DNA from: Avimonas intestinalis
GTDB taxonomy: Bacteria > Bacillota > Clostridia > Oscillospirales > Acutalibacteraceae
Assembly (NCBI GenBank): GCA_904380375.1
Contig: CAJFID010000006.1
Span: 1 to 64,000 of the forward strand
Reading direction: 5' to 3'
Length of the DNA stretch: 64,000 nt
Positions within the stretch are counted from its first letter, which is position 1. The number at the start of each line of letters is the position of its first letter. Below, in pieces: positions 32,835 through 40,494 of this stretch. The position numbers and the translations under genes are program-made. The notes below the pieces were generated by a model. The model did no database searches and was not told the origin of the DNA. It was given only the letters and a program-made list of their open reading frames with translations.

Positions 32835-33777
32835 GCTGGATGCGCAGGAGCTGCGCGCCGTATACATAGACGAACTGATCCGGTACGCGCAGTCCGACGA
32901 AAGGATCACCCTGGTCGAGGCCGATCTTTCCAAGGCGCTTACCTCTCCCCGGTTTAAAGCGGCCTATCCCGAACGGCTGATTGACGTCGGGATCTGCGAA
33001 GCCCATATGATCGGGGTGGCCGCCGGGCTCGCGCTTGAAGGCAAGCTGCCGTTTACCCATACCTTTACCCCCTTTGCTACCCGCCGTGTCTGCGACCAGA
33101 TTGCGATTTCGGTGCTGTACGCGGGGTTAAAGGTAGTCATGGTAGGCTCCGACCCCGGTATTTCGGCGGAGCTCAACGGCGGCACCCACATGAGCTTTGA
33201 GGACATCGGCGTGCTGCGTTCCCTGCCTGGTCTTACGATTGTGGAGCCCGTGGACGCCGCCCAGCTTAGGCAGGCGCTCCCCCAGATCATTGCCGCGCCG
33301 GGGGCGGTATACCTCCGCCTGTTCCGCAAGCAGGCGCGCACGGTGTATGGCGAAGGCGCCCCGTTTGCCTTGGGCAAAGCCAATACCCTGCGGCAGGGGA
33401 GCGACGTCACGCTGATCGCCGGCGGGATGATGGTGGCCGAAGCATTGCAGGCGGCCGACCGGCTGGCCGGCGAGGGGGTTCAGGCGCGGGTGCTTGATAT
33501 GCACACTGTCAAACCGATTGACCGGGAGGCTGTGCTGCTGGCCGCCAGGGAAACCGGCGCGATCGTCACCTGCGACAACCATAACGTCATCGGCGCCATC
33601 GGCAGCGCCGTATGCGAGATAACGGCGGAGGAATGCCCGGTCCCGGTCGTACGCATCGGCGTGACCGACCACTTCGGCGAGGTAGGGAAAACTGCCTTCC
33701 TCAAGGAAAAATACCGCATGACGGCGGCGGATATCGCCGGCGCCGCTAAGGCGGCGATACAAAAAAAGCGAGGGTAA
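32824..33777 (+). CDS. Transketolase, C-terminal (pyrimidine-binding) subunit
   Basis: This protein has 317 residues. The catalytic Glu that activates ThDP is Glu59 in IDVGICEAHMIG. Further on are GSDPGISAELNGGTHMSFED, VEPVDAAQL and the C-terminal transketolase domain (LIAGGMMVAEAL, VLDMHTVKPID). It completes the enzyme with the preceding subunit. ThDP catalysis moves two-carbon ketol groups between a ketose and an aldose. Acceptor and donor here are unknown. Confidence 0.92.
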   Translation: MWDKLDAQELRAVYIDELIRYAQSDERITLVEADLSKALTSPRFKAAYPERLIDVGICEAHMIGVAAGLALEGKLPFTHTFTPFATRRVCDQIAISVLYAGLKVVMVGSDPGISAELNGGTHMSFEDIGVLRSLPGLTIVEPVDAAQLRQALPQIIAAPGAVYLRLFRKQARTVYGEGAPFALGKANTLRQGSDVTLIAGGMMVAEALQAADRLAGEGVQARVLDMHTVKPIDREAVLLAARETGAIVTCDNHNVIGAIGSAVCEITAEECPVPVVRIGVTDHFGEVGKTAFLKEKYRMTAADIAGAAKAAIQKKRG

Positions 33778-33782
33778 ACGCG

Positions 33783-34265
33783 ATGAGGATTGCATTGGGC
33801 TCAGACAAATCCGGCTTCCTGCTCAAGGAGGCGGTCAAAAAGTATTTGGACAGCCAGGGCATTGCGTACACGGATCTGGGGACCCTGGACGCCGAGCAGG
33901 GCCGTCCGTATTACGAGGTAGCTCCCGCCGTGGCCAAGGCCGTGCAGGCAGGGGGCTATGGCCGGGGGATCCTGGTCTGCGGGACCGGCATGGGCATGGC
34001 GCTGGTCGCCAACAAATTTTCCGGCATCTACGCCGCCTGTGCGGAAAGCGTGTACGCGGCCCGGATGTGCCGGGCGGTCAACAACGCCAACATCCTGACC
34101 ATGGGCGGCTGGATTATCGGTCCCGAAATGGGCGTGGACATGGTCAAGGCGTTCCTGGAAACCGGGTTTACCCAGGGCCTTGAACCGTGGCGGGCGGAAT
34201 TTTTGACCAAGGCGTATCAAATCGTACAGGAAATGGAGTCAGGAACGCAGTCAAATACCATCTAA
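33783..34265 (+). CDS. RpiB/LacAB-family sugar isomerase, divergent active site
   Basis: This protein has 160 residues. The fold and catalytic Cys66 in ILVCGTGMGMALVANKFSG are conserved. Several residues that hold the phosphate ester and open the ring in E. coli RpiB are changed by eye. GCDH becomes GSDK (Lys9), RQHND becomes RAVNN (Val99), and the C-terminal GRHQxR becomes GLEPWR. A substrate other than a pentose 5-phosphate is therefore likely. As I recall, an RpiB-type enzyme isomerises 4-deoxy-4-sulfoerythrose in the sulfo-TK pathway. It directly follows the transketolase subunits (six-base gap). Confidence 0.87.
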   Translation: MRIALGSDKSGFLLKEAVKKYLDSQGIAYTDLGTLDAEQGRPYYEVAPAVAKAVQAGGYGRGILVCGTGMGMALVANKFSGIYAACAESVYAARMCRAVNNANILTMGGWIIGPEMGVDMVKAFLETGFTQGLEPWRAEFLTKAYQIVQEMESGTQSNTI

Positions 34266-34281
34266 AAGGAGGATATCCCAG

Positions 34282-35757
34282 ATGAAAAAAGCTGTACGGC
34301 TTCTCAGCGCGGCGCTGATAGGCGCCTTGATGGCCTTCCCCCTTGCCGGATGCAACCAGGAGCCGGCGGACACCCCGTCTTCGGATGGAGGCGGCAGCGA
34401 ATTGACCGGCTCGCTGACGCTGGCTACCCTGCCTAAGTGGGTAGAGGACGTTACGGCCTATGTGGAGAACTTCAACGAGATCTATCCCAACGTCGTGGTG
34501 GAGATCATCGGCTTTGAGGGGACGGGCAACGATTATCTGACCGCACAGGCCGCCGTGACGGACCTCCCCGACCTGATTTACGGCTTTTCCTCCGACAGCA
34601 ACGTCCGGTACTCGGTGGAGCAGGGCTGGGCCTATCCGCTGGACGATTACGTCAATGCGGATCCCGAATTTGAGGAGATCAATACCGACGCGCTGCAGGC
34701 GTATACCTATGGCGATCAGCTCTACGGGCTGCCCTATGAGCTGGAATTCGACACGTTTGTTATCAATGCGGACCTGCTCGACACCCTGAACCTTGATATG
34801 CCCGAGATGGACTGGACGCTGGACGAGTATATGGATCTGCTCAAAAAGGCGACCACCACCGAATATTCCGGCCAGAACGCGCTGGGGAATTTTTCCCAGA
34901 AGCTGACGGGGATTTTCGGGTCGGAAAACGACCTGGGGGCCCATGGGTATAATCGGGAGGCCAATACCGTCAACCTGACCGATGGCTCCTGGGTCAGCGC
35001 CCAGCATTTTATCAAGGAAATGAAGGACATCCCCGGCCTGATCTCGGATAACATGAAGGATCAGGAGAAGCGCAACGCCGGCCAGCTGGACGACTATCAG
35101 AAAAAATTCGGCGAGAACGCCGACGCCGCCCGCGAGGGCAAGGTGCTGTTTATGTTTAAGGCCAGCTGGGATTGGCAGTGGGTCAACTCCCTGGCCAACG
35201 ACTGGCAGTATCTGCCCCTGCCCCATCCCGATGGCCAGCCCAGCCGGCAGTCGATGCATACCAAATGGGCGATGATGATGTCGACGACGGAATACCCGGA
35301 CGCGGCGTTCGCCCTCCTCAAGCACCTCACCTACGGCAAGGACGGCAACGTCAGCAAGCTGGAATACCTCAAGAACAAGCTCAACGAGTCCGGTGAGCCG
35401 GCCATGGAATTCTATATCCCTGTCACCAGCAATGACGAGGTCAACGCGGCGTTCCGCGATCTCGGCTTTGTCCCGGAGGGGCTGATGTGGCTGTACGAGA
35501 ACATGGATACCGGCGCGTATGAGACTTTCCGCTCCGACTGGTATAAGGACGTTCCCGGCTGGGGGGATGTTTCCTCCAACATGAGCCAGCGTGCTATCCA
35601 GTGCGAAAACGGCGAGGTGCAGCCGGAGGCGGTGGCCAAGGAGACCGAAACGATGTGCAACGAGATCCTGGCGGAGCAAAAGGCGATCAGCGACGAAGCG
35701 ATCGCCGCCGCGCAGGCCTCTTTTGCCGAAATCCGCGCGCAGGTGGAAGGCCAGTGA
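34282..35757 (+). CDS. Sugar ABC transporter substrate-binding lipoprotein (family 1)
   Basis: This extracellular receptor of a CUT1 importer has 491 residues, anchored through the lipobox LAGC with Cys24, and followed by a Ser/Gly spacer. Family 1 features are LATLPKWVEDV, YGLPYELEFDTFVINADLLDTL, MFKASWDWQWVN and a long helical C-terminus. The AAAAGGAGG site is excellent. It lies between the metabolic genes and a second, larger binding protein. Which of the two permease pairs it serves is not evident. Confidence 0.9.
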   Translation: MKKAVRLLSAALIGALMAFPLAGCNQEPADTPSSDGGGSELTGSLTLATLPKWVEDVTAYVENFNEIYPNVVVEIIGFEGTGNDYLTAQAAVTDLPDLIYGFSSDSNVRYSVEQGWAYPLDDYVNADPEFEEINTDALQAYTYGDQLYGLPYELEFDTFVINADLLDTLNLDMPEMDWTLDEYMDLLKKATTTEYSGQNALGNFSQKLTGIFGSENDLGAHGYNREANTVNLTDGSWVSAQHFIKEMKDIPGLISDNMKDQEKRNAGQLDDYQKKFGENADAAREGKVLFMFKASWDWQWVNSLANDWQYLPLPHPDGQPSRQSMHTKWAMMMSTTEYPDAAFALLKHLTYGKDGNVSKLEYLKNKLNESGEPAMEFYIPVTSNDEVNAAFRDLGFVPEGLMWLYENMDTGAYETFRSDWYKDVPGWGDVSSNMSQRAIQCENGEVQPEAVAKETETMCNEILAEQKAISDEAIAAAQASFAEIRAQVEGQ

Positions 35758-35790
35758 TAGACCGAGTGCGGCTTTCCTAGGCTGCCGAAG

Positions 35791-35822
35791 CCCGGCCCGG
35801 TGCGGGAAAGCGCCGGGCCGGG
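35791..35822. other. GC-rich intercistronic hairpin
   Basis: CCCGGCCCGG at 35791-35800 pairs with 35813-35822 around a 12-base loop, between the two binding-protein genes. A second, weaker GC stem and CTTTTT follow at about 35830-35866. Such structures often trim expression between a highly made receptor and downstream permeases. Confidence 0.45.
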
Positions 35823-35894
35823 AGGCCGCCGCTCCCCGCCGCCGCGGGAGCCGGCGCCCGCTTTTTAAGTAAGCGGCGGAGGAAAGGGGCTCGT

Positions 35895-38702
35895 ATGAGA
35901 AAGCGGAAAAAAGCATGCTCCCTGGTTTCCTGCCTGGCGGTGGCCGCCGGGATGCTTGGAGCCGCCGGCGCTCCGGCGGCCGCCGCATCCGCGGCCCCGC
36001 AGGCGGAATGGCTGGCCATCCCGCCGGAGGACGTGGCCGCCCGCTACGCCGTGGAGGACGGCTTGGCCCTTGAGGCGGGGGATTCCGTTGAGATCACCCT
36101 GGATATCCCCCGCGAAGGCGAATACCGGCTGGCCCTGGTTTACCGGCAGGACGAATATCCCGCCTTCGGCAATACCGGGGAGCTGGTCATCAACGGCGAA
36201 GAACGGGCCGGCTTCAATCTGGGCGGCGTTTGGTACGACGAGCAGGAGGAGCCGCAGCTGGACCGGTATGGCAACGAGGTCGTGAGCGGCAGCGCCTTTG
36301 TGCAAGGGGCGGTCACCCAATATCTGAGCAGGGAAACCGACTACTACCGTCTCCAAAGCACCTACCTTCTCAAGGAGGGGGCCAATACCCTGGCCCTGAC
36401 GGTTTCGGAGCTCCCGGTCACCGTCTACGAATTGATAGCGGTGCAGCCGGCCGCTTACAGCGGGCTTTCCGGCACGGCGGAAAAAAACGGGCGGCAGGTT
36501 GCAATCCAGGCGGAGGACTACGTTTGGAAATCGGATTCCTATATCCACGCCGGCAATGCGCAGGACGCGGATGTGACCCCTTACGAAGTCGAGCGCAAAA
36601 GGCTCAATGTCCTGGACGGCTCCACGTTTGACACCCACCGCCAGAAGGTGGTGTATCAATTCTATGTGGAGCAGGAGGGCGATTACCGGATCGCGCTGCG
36701 GTATAACCAGGATTCCAAAAAGGGGATGAGCGTTTACCGCACGATTGCGGTGGACGGCCGGGTGCCGGACGCCTGCTTTGAAAGCGTCTCCTTTGCCTAT
36801 ACCGGCCTGGATTATGTGACCCAGACCGTGACGGACGGCGACGGTGAGGCATGGATCCACCTGACCCAGGGCTGGCACACCCTATCCGTCATCGCCACCG
36901 CCGCCCCCGTGGCCGCGTACCAGGAACGGCTGACGCAAACGCTTGAGGAGATCAGCGCGGCGGGCGTGGAAGTCAAAATGATTACCGGCGGACAGAACGA
37001 CGAGAACCGGACCTGGAATATTGAGGAATACCTCCCCACCATTGTGGACGACCTCAACCGCTGGGCCGACGAGTTGGACGCGATATACGGCGAGCTGGAG
37101 CAGCTGGCCGGACAGAAACCCTCGTTTGCTTCCGCCCTGCCGAAGTCCGCCCAATACCTGCGCAGCGCCGCCTCTTCCCCCCGCACCCTGCCTTCCAAGA
37201 CCACCAAGATCTTTGAGGGCTCCGGCTCGGTGGCCCAGATGATCGGCGACCTGATTACCCCGCTGCTCCAGCAGCAGCTGACCCTTGACCAGCTGTTTGT
37301 ATACAGCGCGGACCAGCCGGCGGAGGAATACCCCGGTTTATTCCAGCGGATCCTGAACGGGATCCAGCATTTCCTGCTCTCCTTTTCGGCCGACTACAAC
37401 GGCTTTGCGGACAGCGGCTTGCAGGAGGATGCCCTTGACGTCTGGGTGAACCGCCCTTTGATGGCGGTGGAGACGCTCCAGATGCTGGCGGACGCTTCCT
37501 TTACCCCTGCCACCGGCATCCCGGTCAAGGTGACCATCATGCCCAGCGAGGATAAGCTGACCCTGGCCAACGCCGCGCAGGAAACCCCGGATATCGCGAT
37601 GGGGCTGTCCCTGAGCAAGCCGTACGAGCTCGGCCTGCGGGGCGCGGTGGCCGACCTGTACGAATTCGACGATTTTCTTGATTACTACGGCGAAAATTAC
37701 GACCTCCGGCTGCTGATCCCCCTTTGGGTGGACGGCAAAATGAGCGGCGTGGTGGAGAGCCGGAACTTCCAGGTGCTCTTTTACCGCAAAGACATCCTTG
37801 AGCGGCTCGGCCTGGAAGTCCCGGACACCTGGGAGGATGTCAAGCAGATGATGCCGGAGCTCAAGCGCAACGGCATGAACTTCCATGTGGCGCTGGCTTC
37901 CCACACCGGCAACAAGCCGATCGCGACCACCTCGTATTATTTCGTCCAGAACGGGGCGGAGCTGTATTCCTCCGATGGGATGACCACCGCGATCAATCAG
38001 GAAAAAGGGCAGGAGGCCTTTGAGCTGCTGACCGACCTGTTTAATGTGTATTCCCTGCCGGTCACGACCGAGAATTTCTTTAACAGCTTCCGTTACGGCC
38101 GCATCCCGATCGGCATCTCCAACCTGGACACCTATATCCGCCTGAAAAACGCGGCGCCGGAAATCGCCGGGCTGTGGGATATCGCCCTTTCCCCCGGGAT
38201 AGAGGATGAGCAGGGCGTCATCCACCGCGACCAGACCAGCGCGGGCGAGACCGCCGTCATCATGCAGCGCACGGATCAAAAGCAGGAGGCGTGGGCTTTC
38301 CTCAAGTGGTGGCTTTCCACCGACGTGCAGGAGGAATACGGCTTTATCATGCAGACCAAGTTCGGCCCGTCCTTTATCTGGAATACCGCCAACGAGGAGG
38401 CGTTCCGGTCGGTCGACATTGAAAAGCGGCATATGGACGTGATTTTCGGGCAGTGGGAATGGACCTACGAGGTGCCGCTCCATCCCGCCTCCTATATCCT
38501 TGAGCGGGAGCTGTCCAACGCCTGGAACGACGTGGTGGTCAAGAAAAAGGAGGTCCGCTCCTCGCTGGACAAAGCGGTCATCAACATTGACCGGGAGATA
38601 GAGCGGAAGCTTCAGGAATTCGGCTATGTGAAAAACGGGGAGATGGTCCAGCCCTACCGGCTGGCCACCCTTGAACGGATACAGGAAGGGGGAGGCGCAT
38701 GA
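35895..38702 (+). CDS. Large substrate-binding protein with N-terminal carbohydrate-binding-like modules
   Basis: This secreted protein has 935 residues, about twice the usual binding-protein length. A signal peptide runs to about 35. Two similar beta-rich modules follow (about 40-180 and 195-340; EGEYRLALVYRQD and EGDYRIALRYNQD mark the repeat). A helical connector leads to a family 1 periplasmic-binding fold at about 520-870 (PVKVTIMPSEDKLTLANAAQ, FRYGRIPIGISN, AWAFLKWWLSTDVQ). No lipobox is evident. The modules may hold a polymer while the receptor loads the importer. It overlaps the next permease gene by four bases (ATGA). Confidence 0.82.
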   Translation: MRKRKKACSLVSCLAVAAGMLGAAGAPAAAASAAPQAEWLAIPPEDVAARYAVEDGLALEAGDSVEITLDIPREGEYRLALVYRQDEYPAFGNTGELVINGEERAGFNLGGVWYDEQEEPQLDRYGNEVVSGSAFVQGAVTQYLSRETDYYRLQSTYLLKEGANTLALTVSELPVTVYELIAVQPAAYSGLSGTAEKNGRQVAIQAEDYVWKSDSYIHAGNAQDADVTPYEVERKRLNVLDGSTFDTHRQKVVYQFYVEQEGDYRIALRYNQDSKKGMSVYRTIAVDGRVPDACFESVSFAYTGLDYVTQTVTDGDGEAWIHLTQGWHTLSVIATAAPVAAYQERLTQTLEEISAAGVEVKMITGGQNDENRTWNIEEYLPTIVDDLNRWADELDAIYGELEQLAGQKPSFASALPKSAQYLRSAASSPRTLPSKTTKIFEGSGSVAQMIGDLITPLLQQQLTLDQLFVYSADQPAEEYPGLFQRILNGIQHFLLSFSADYNGFADSGLQEDALDVWVNRPLMAVETLQMLADASFTPATGIPVKVTIMPSEDKLTLANAAQETPDIAMGLSLSKPYELGLRGAVADLYEFDDFLDYYGENYDLRLLIPLWVDGKMSGVVESRNFQVLFYRKDILERLGLEVPDTWEDVKQMMPELKRNGMNFHVALASHTGNKPIATTSYYFVQNGAELYSSDGMTTAINQEKGQEAFELLTDLFNVYSLPVTTENFFNSFRYGRIPIGISNLDTYIRLKNAAPEIAGLWDIALSPGIEDEQGVIHRDQTSAGETAVIMQRTDQKQEAWAFLKWWLSTDVQEEYGFIMQTKFGPSFIWNTANEEAFRSVDIEKRHMDVIFGQWEWTYEVPLHPASYILERELSNAWNDVVVKKKEVRSSLDKAVINIDREIERKLQEFGYVKNGEMVQPYRLATLERIQEGGGA

Positions 38703-39589
38703 CGCGGATGAAGGCTTGGGTGGACAGGAAAGCGCATTGGGCCCTTTTGGCGCCGTTTTTGCTGCTGTTCGCCCTGTTTATCCTGCTGCCGGTGCTGGCG
38801 GCGGTCGGCCTCTCCTTTACCTACTTCAATTCAATCGAGGCGCCCACCTGGGCCGGGCTGCAAAATTACTTATCCCTTCTCAAGGATCCGGTATTTATGC
38901 AGAAAATCCTCCCCAATACCATCCAGTTCGCCGTCATTGTAGGCCCGGGCGGGTTCCTGCTCTCCTTTATCATGGCCTGGCTGCTCGCCCAGCTGACCCG
39001 CGGGCCCCGCACGGTGCTGGCCGTGATCCTGTACTCGCCGTCAATGATCGGCGGTGTGACGATGGCCGTGGTATGGCGGGTTATTTTCAGCAGCGACCAG
39101 GCGGGCTACCTCAACAGCCTGCTGCTGTCCCTGGGGGCCATCAACGAGCCGGTCAACTGGCTGCAGAGCGAGGCCCTGCTGATGCCGATTATGATCCTGG
39201 TTTCGCTTTGGAGCTCGATGGGCGTCGGCTTCCTGGCGATGCTTTCCGGCATCATCAACGGGGACCGGGAGGTTTATGAGGCGGCGTATATTGACGGGGT
39301 ATCCAACCGCTTTCAGGAAATTGTGTATATCACCATCCCCACCATGAAGCCGCAGATGCTTTTCGGCGCGGTGATGGCCATCGTCAACACCTTTAAAACC
39401 AGCGACATCGGCGTACAGCTCTCCGGCTCCAACCCGACGCCGCAGTATGCAGGCAGCCTGATTGTCAACCATATCCAGGACTACGGGCTGATCCGGCATG
39501 AAATGGGATATGCGGCGGCGCTCTCCGTCGTGCTCCTTCTCCTCATCTTTTTCTCTTCCCAGGTTGCCAACAAGCTGTTTTCGGAATAA
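38699..39589 (+). CDS. Sugar ABC transporter permease (UgpA/MalF family)
   Basis: This membrane permease has 296 residues and six segments, with the EAA loop EAAYIDGVSNRFQEIVYITIP. It is translationally coupled to the 935-residue binding protein and followed by its MalG-type partner. No ATPase gene is nearby, so the pair probably shares a housekeeping MsmX/MsmK-type ATPase. Confidence 0.92.
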   Translation: MTRMKAWVDRKAHWALLAPFLLLFALFILLPVLAAVGLSFTYFNSIEAPTWAGLQNYLSLLKDPVFMQKILPNTIQFAVIVGPGGFLLSFIMAWLLAQLTRGPRTVLAVILYSPSMIGGVTMAVVWRVIFSSDQAGYLNSLLLSLGAINEPVNWLQSEALLMPIMILVSLWSSMGVGFLAMLSGIINGDREVYEAAYIDGVSNRFQEIVYITIPTMKPQMLFGAVMAIVNTFKTSDIGVQLSGSNPTPQYAGSLIVNHIQDYGLIRHEMGYAAALSVVLLLLIFFSSQVANKLFSE

Positions 39590-39612
39590 ACGCAAAGGAG
39601 CGTAGGTTTCTG

Positions 39613-40482
39613 ATGGCAATGAAGAGCGTGGGGATCAACCCCTCGAAATTCCATAAAAGCCAGATTAAGTTTTACCTGATCCTCCTGCCTGTGACGGCCT
39701 TTATGGTCCTGCCGATCCTGTATATCGTCATGCATGCGCTCAAGCCGATTGACGAGCTGTTTTTGTACCCGCCCCGCTTTTTTGTGCAGAACCCGACGCT
39801 GGACAATTTTATCCGGCTGTTCAGCCAGACGGAGCTGACCCAGATCCCGGTTTCCCGCTTTTTGTTCAACAACATCGTCATTGCGGCAGTCACCGTCGCC
39901 GCGACGATCTATGTCAGCGTGGCCGCGGGGTATGCCCTGTCCAAAATCCGTTTCCGGGGGCGCCGGGCCATCTTTACCGTCAATAAGCTGGCGCTGATGT
40001 TTGTGGCGGTGGCGGTGCAGATCCCGCGGTACATCGTGATCACCAAGATCGGGCTGAGCGATAACTTCCTGGTCCATATCCTGCCGGAGCTCGCCATGCC
40101 GGTGGGACTGTTCCTGGTCAAGCAGAATATTGACCAGATCCCTGATTCCCTGATTGAAGCGGCGGAAATAGACGGCGCGACCCAATTCTACGTCCTGCGT
40201 AAAATCATTGTGCCGCTGGTCAAGCCGGCCCTGGCCACCGTCGCGATCCTTTCCTTCCAGGCGGCCTGGAACAGCACGGCGGAATCCAACACCTTTATCA
40301 ATGACGAGAGCATCAAGTCCTTTGCCTATTATATCAACCAGGTTGCCAACACCGGCAACGGCCTGGAAGGGCAGGGGATGGCGGCCGCTGCGGCGCTGCT
40401 GATGTTCCTGCCCAACCTGATCCTCTTTATTATCATGCAGTCCAGGGTGATGGATACGATGACCAACGCCGGGATTAAGTAA
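39613..40482 (+). CDS. Sugar ABC transporter permease (UgpE/MalG family)
   Basis: This is the second permease of the first CUT1 importer, 289 residues. It has the MalG-type EAA loop EAAEIDGATQFYVLRKIIVPLVKPAL and about six membrane segments. A CAAAGGAG ribosome binding site precedes the ATG. The gap to its partner is 23 bases. Confidence 0.92.
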   Translation: MAMKSVGINPSKFHKSQIKFYLILLPVTAFMVLPILYIVMHALKPIDELFLYPPRFFVQNPTLDNFIRLFSQTELTQIPVSRFLFNNIVIAAVTVAATIYVSVAAGYALSKIRFRGRRAIFTVNKLALMFVAVAVQIPRYIVITKIGLSDNFLVHILPELAMPVGLFLVKQNIDQIPDSLIEAAEIDGATQFYVLRKIIVPLVKPALATVAILSFQAAWNSTAESNTFINDESIKSFAYYINQVANTGNGLEGQGMAAAAALLMFLPNLILFIIMQSRVMDTMTNAGIK

Positions 40483-40494
40483 GGGGTGGTACGC

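Noticed and set aside
30255..32933. Very long open frame on the minus strand opposite the isomerase and transketolase genes
   Set aside because: It is the mirror of high-GC genes. The translation is rich in His, Arg, Gly and Pro without any domain, while the plus strand has clear enzyme motifs.
30675..34265. D-apiose pathway (apulose-4-phosphate transketolase) as the primary reading
   Set aside because: It also uses a two-subunit transketolase, but it needs an apulose kinase, and none is present. It does not explain the RpiB-like and Fe-ADH genes as well. Kept only as an alternative.
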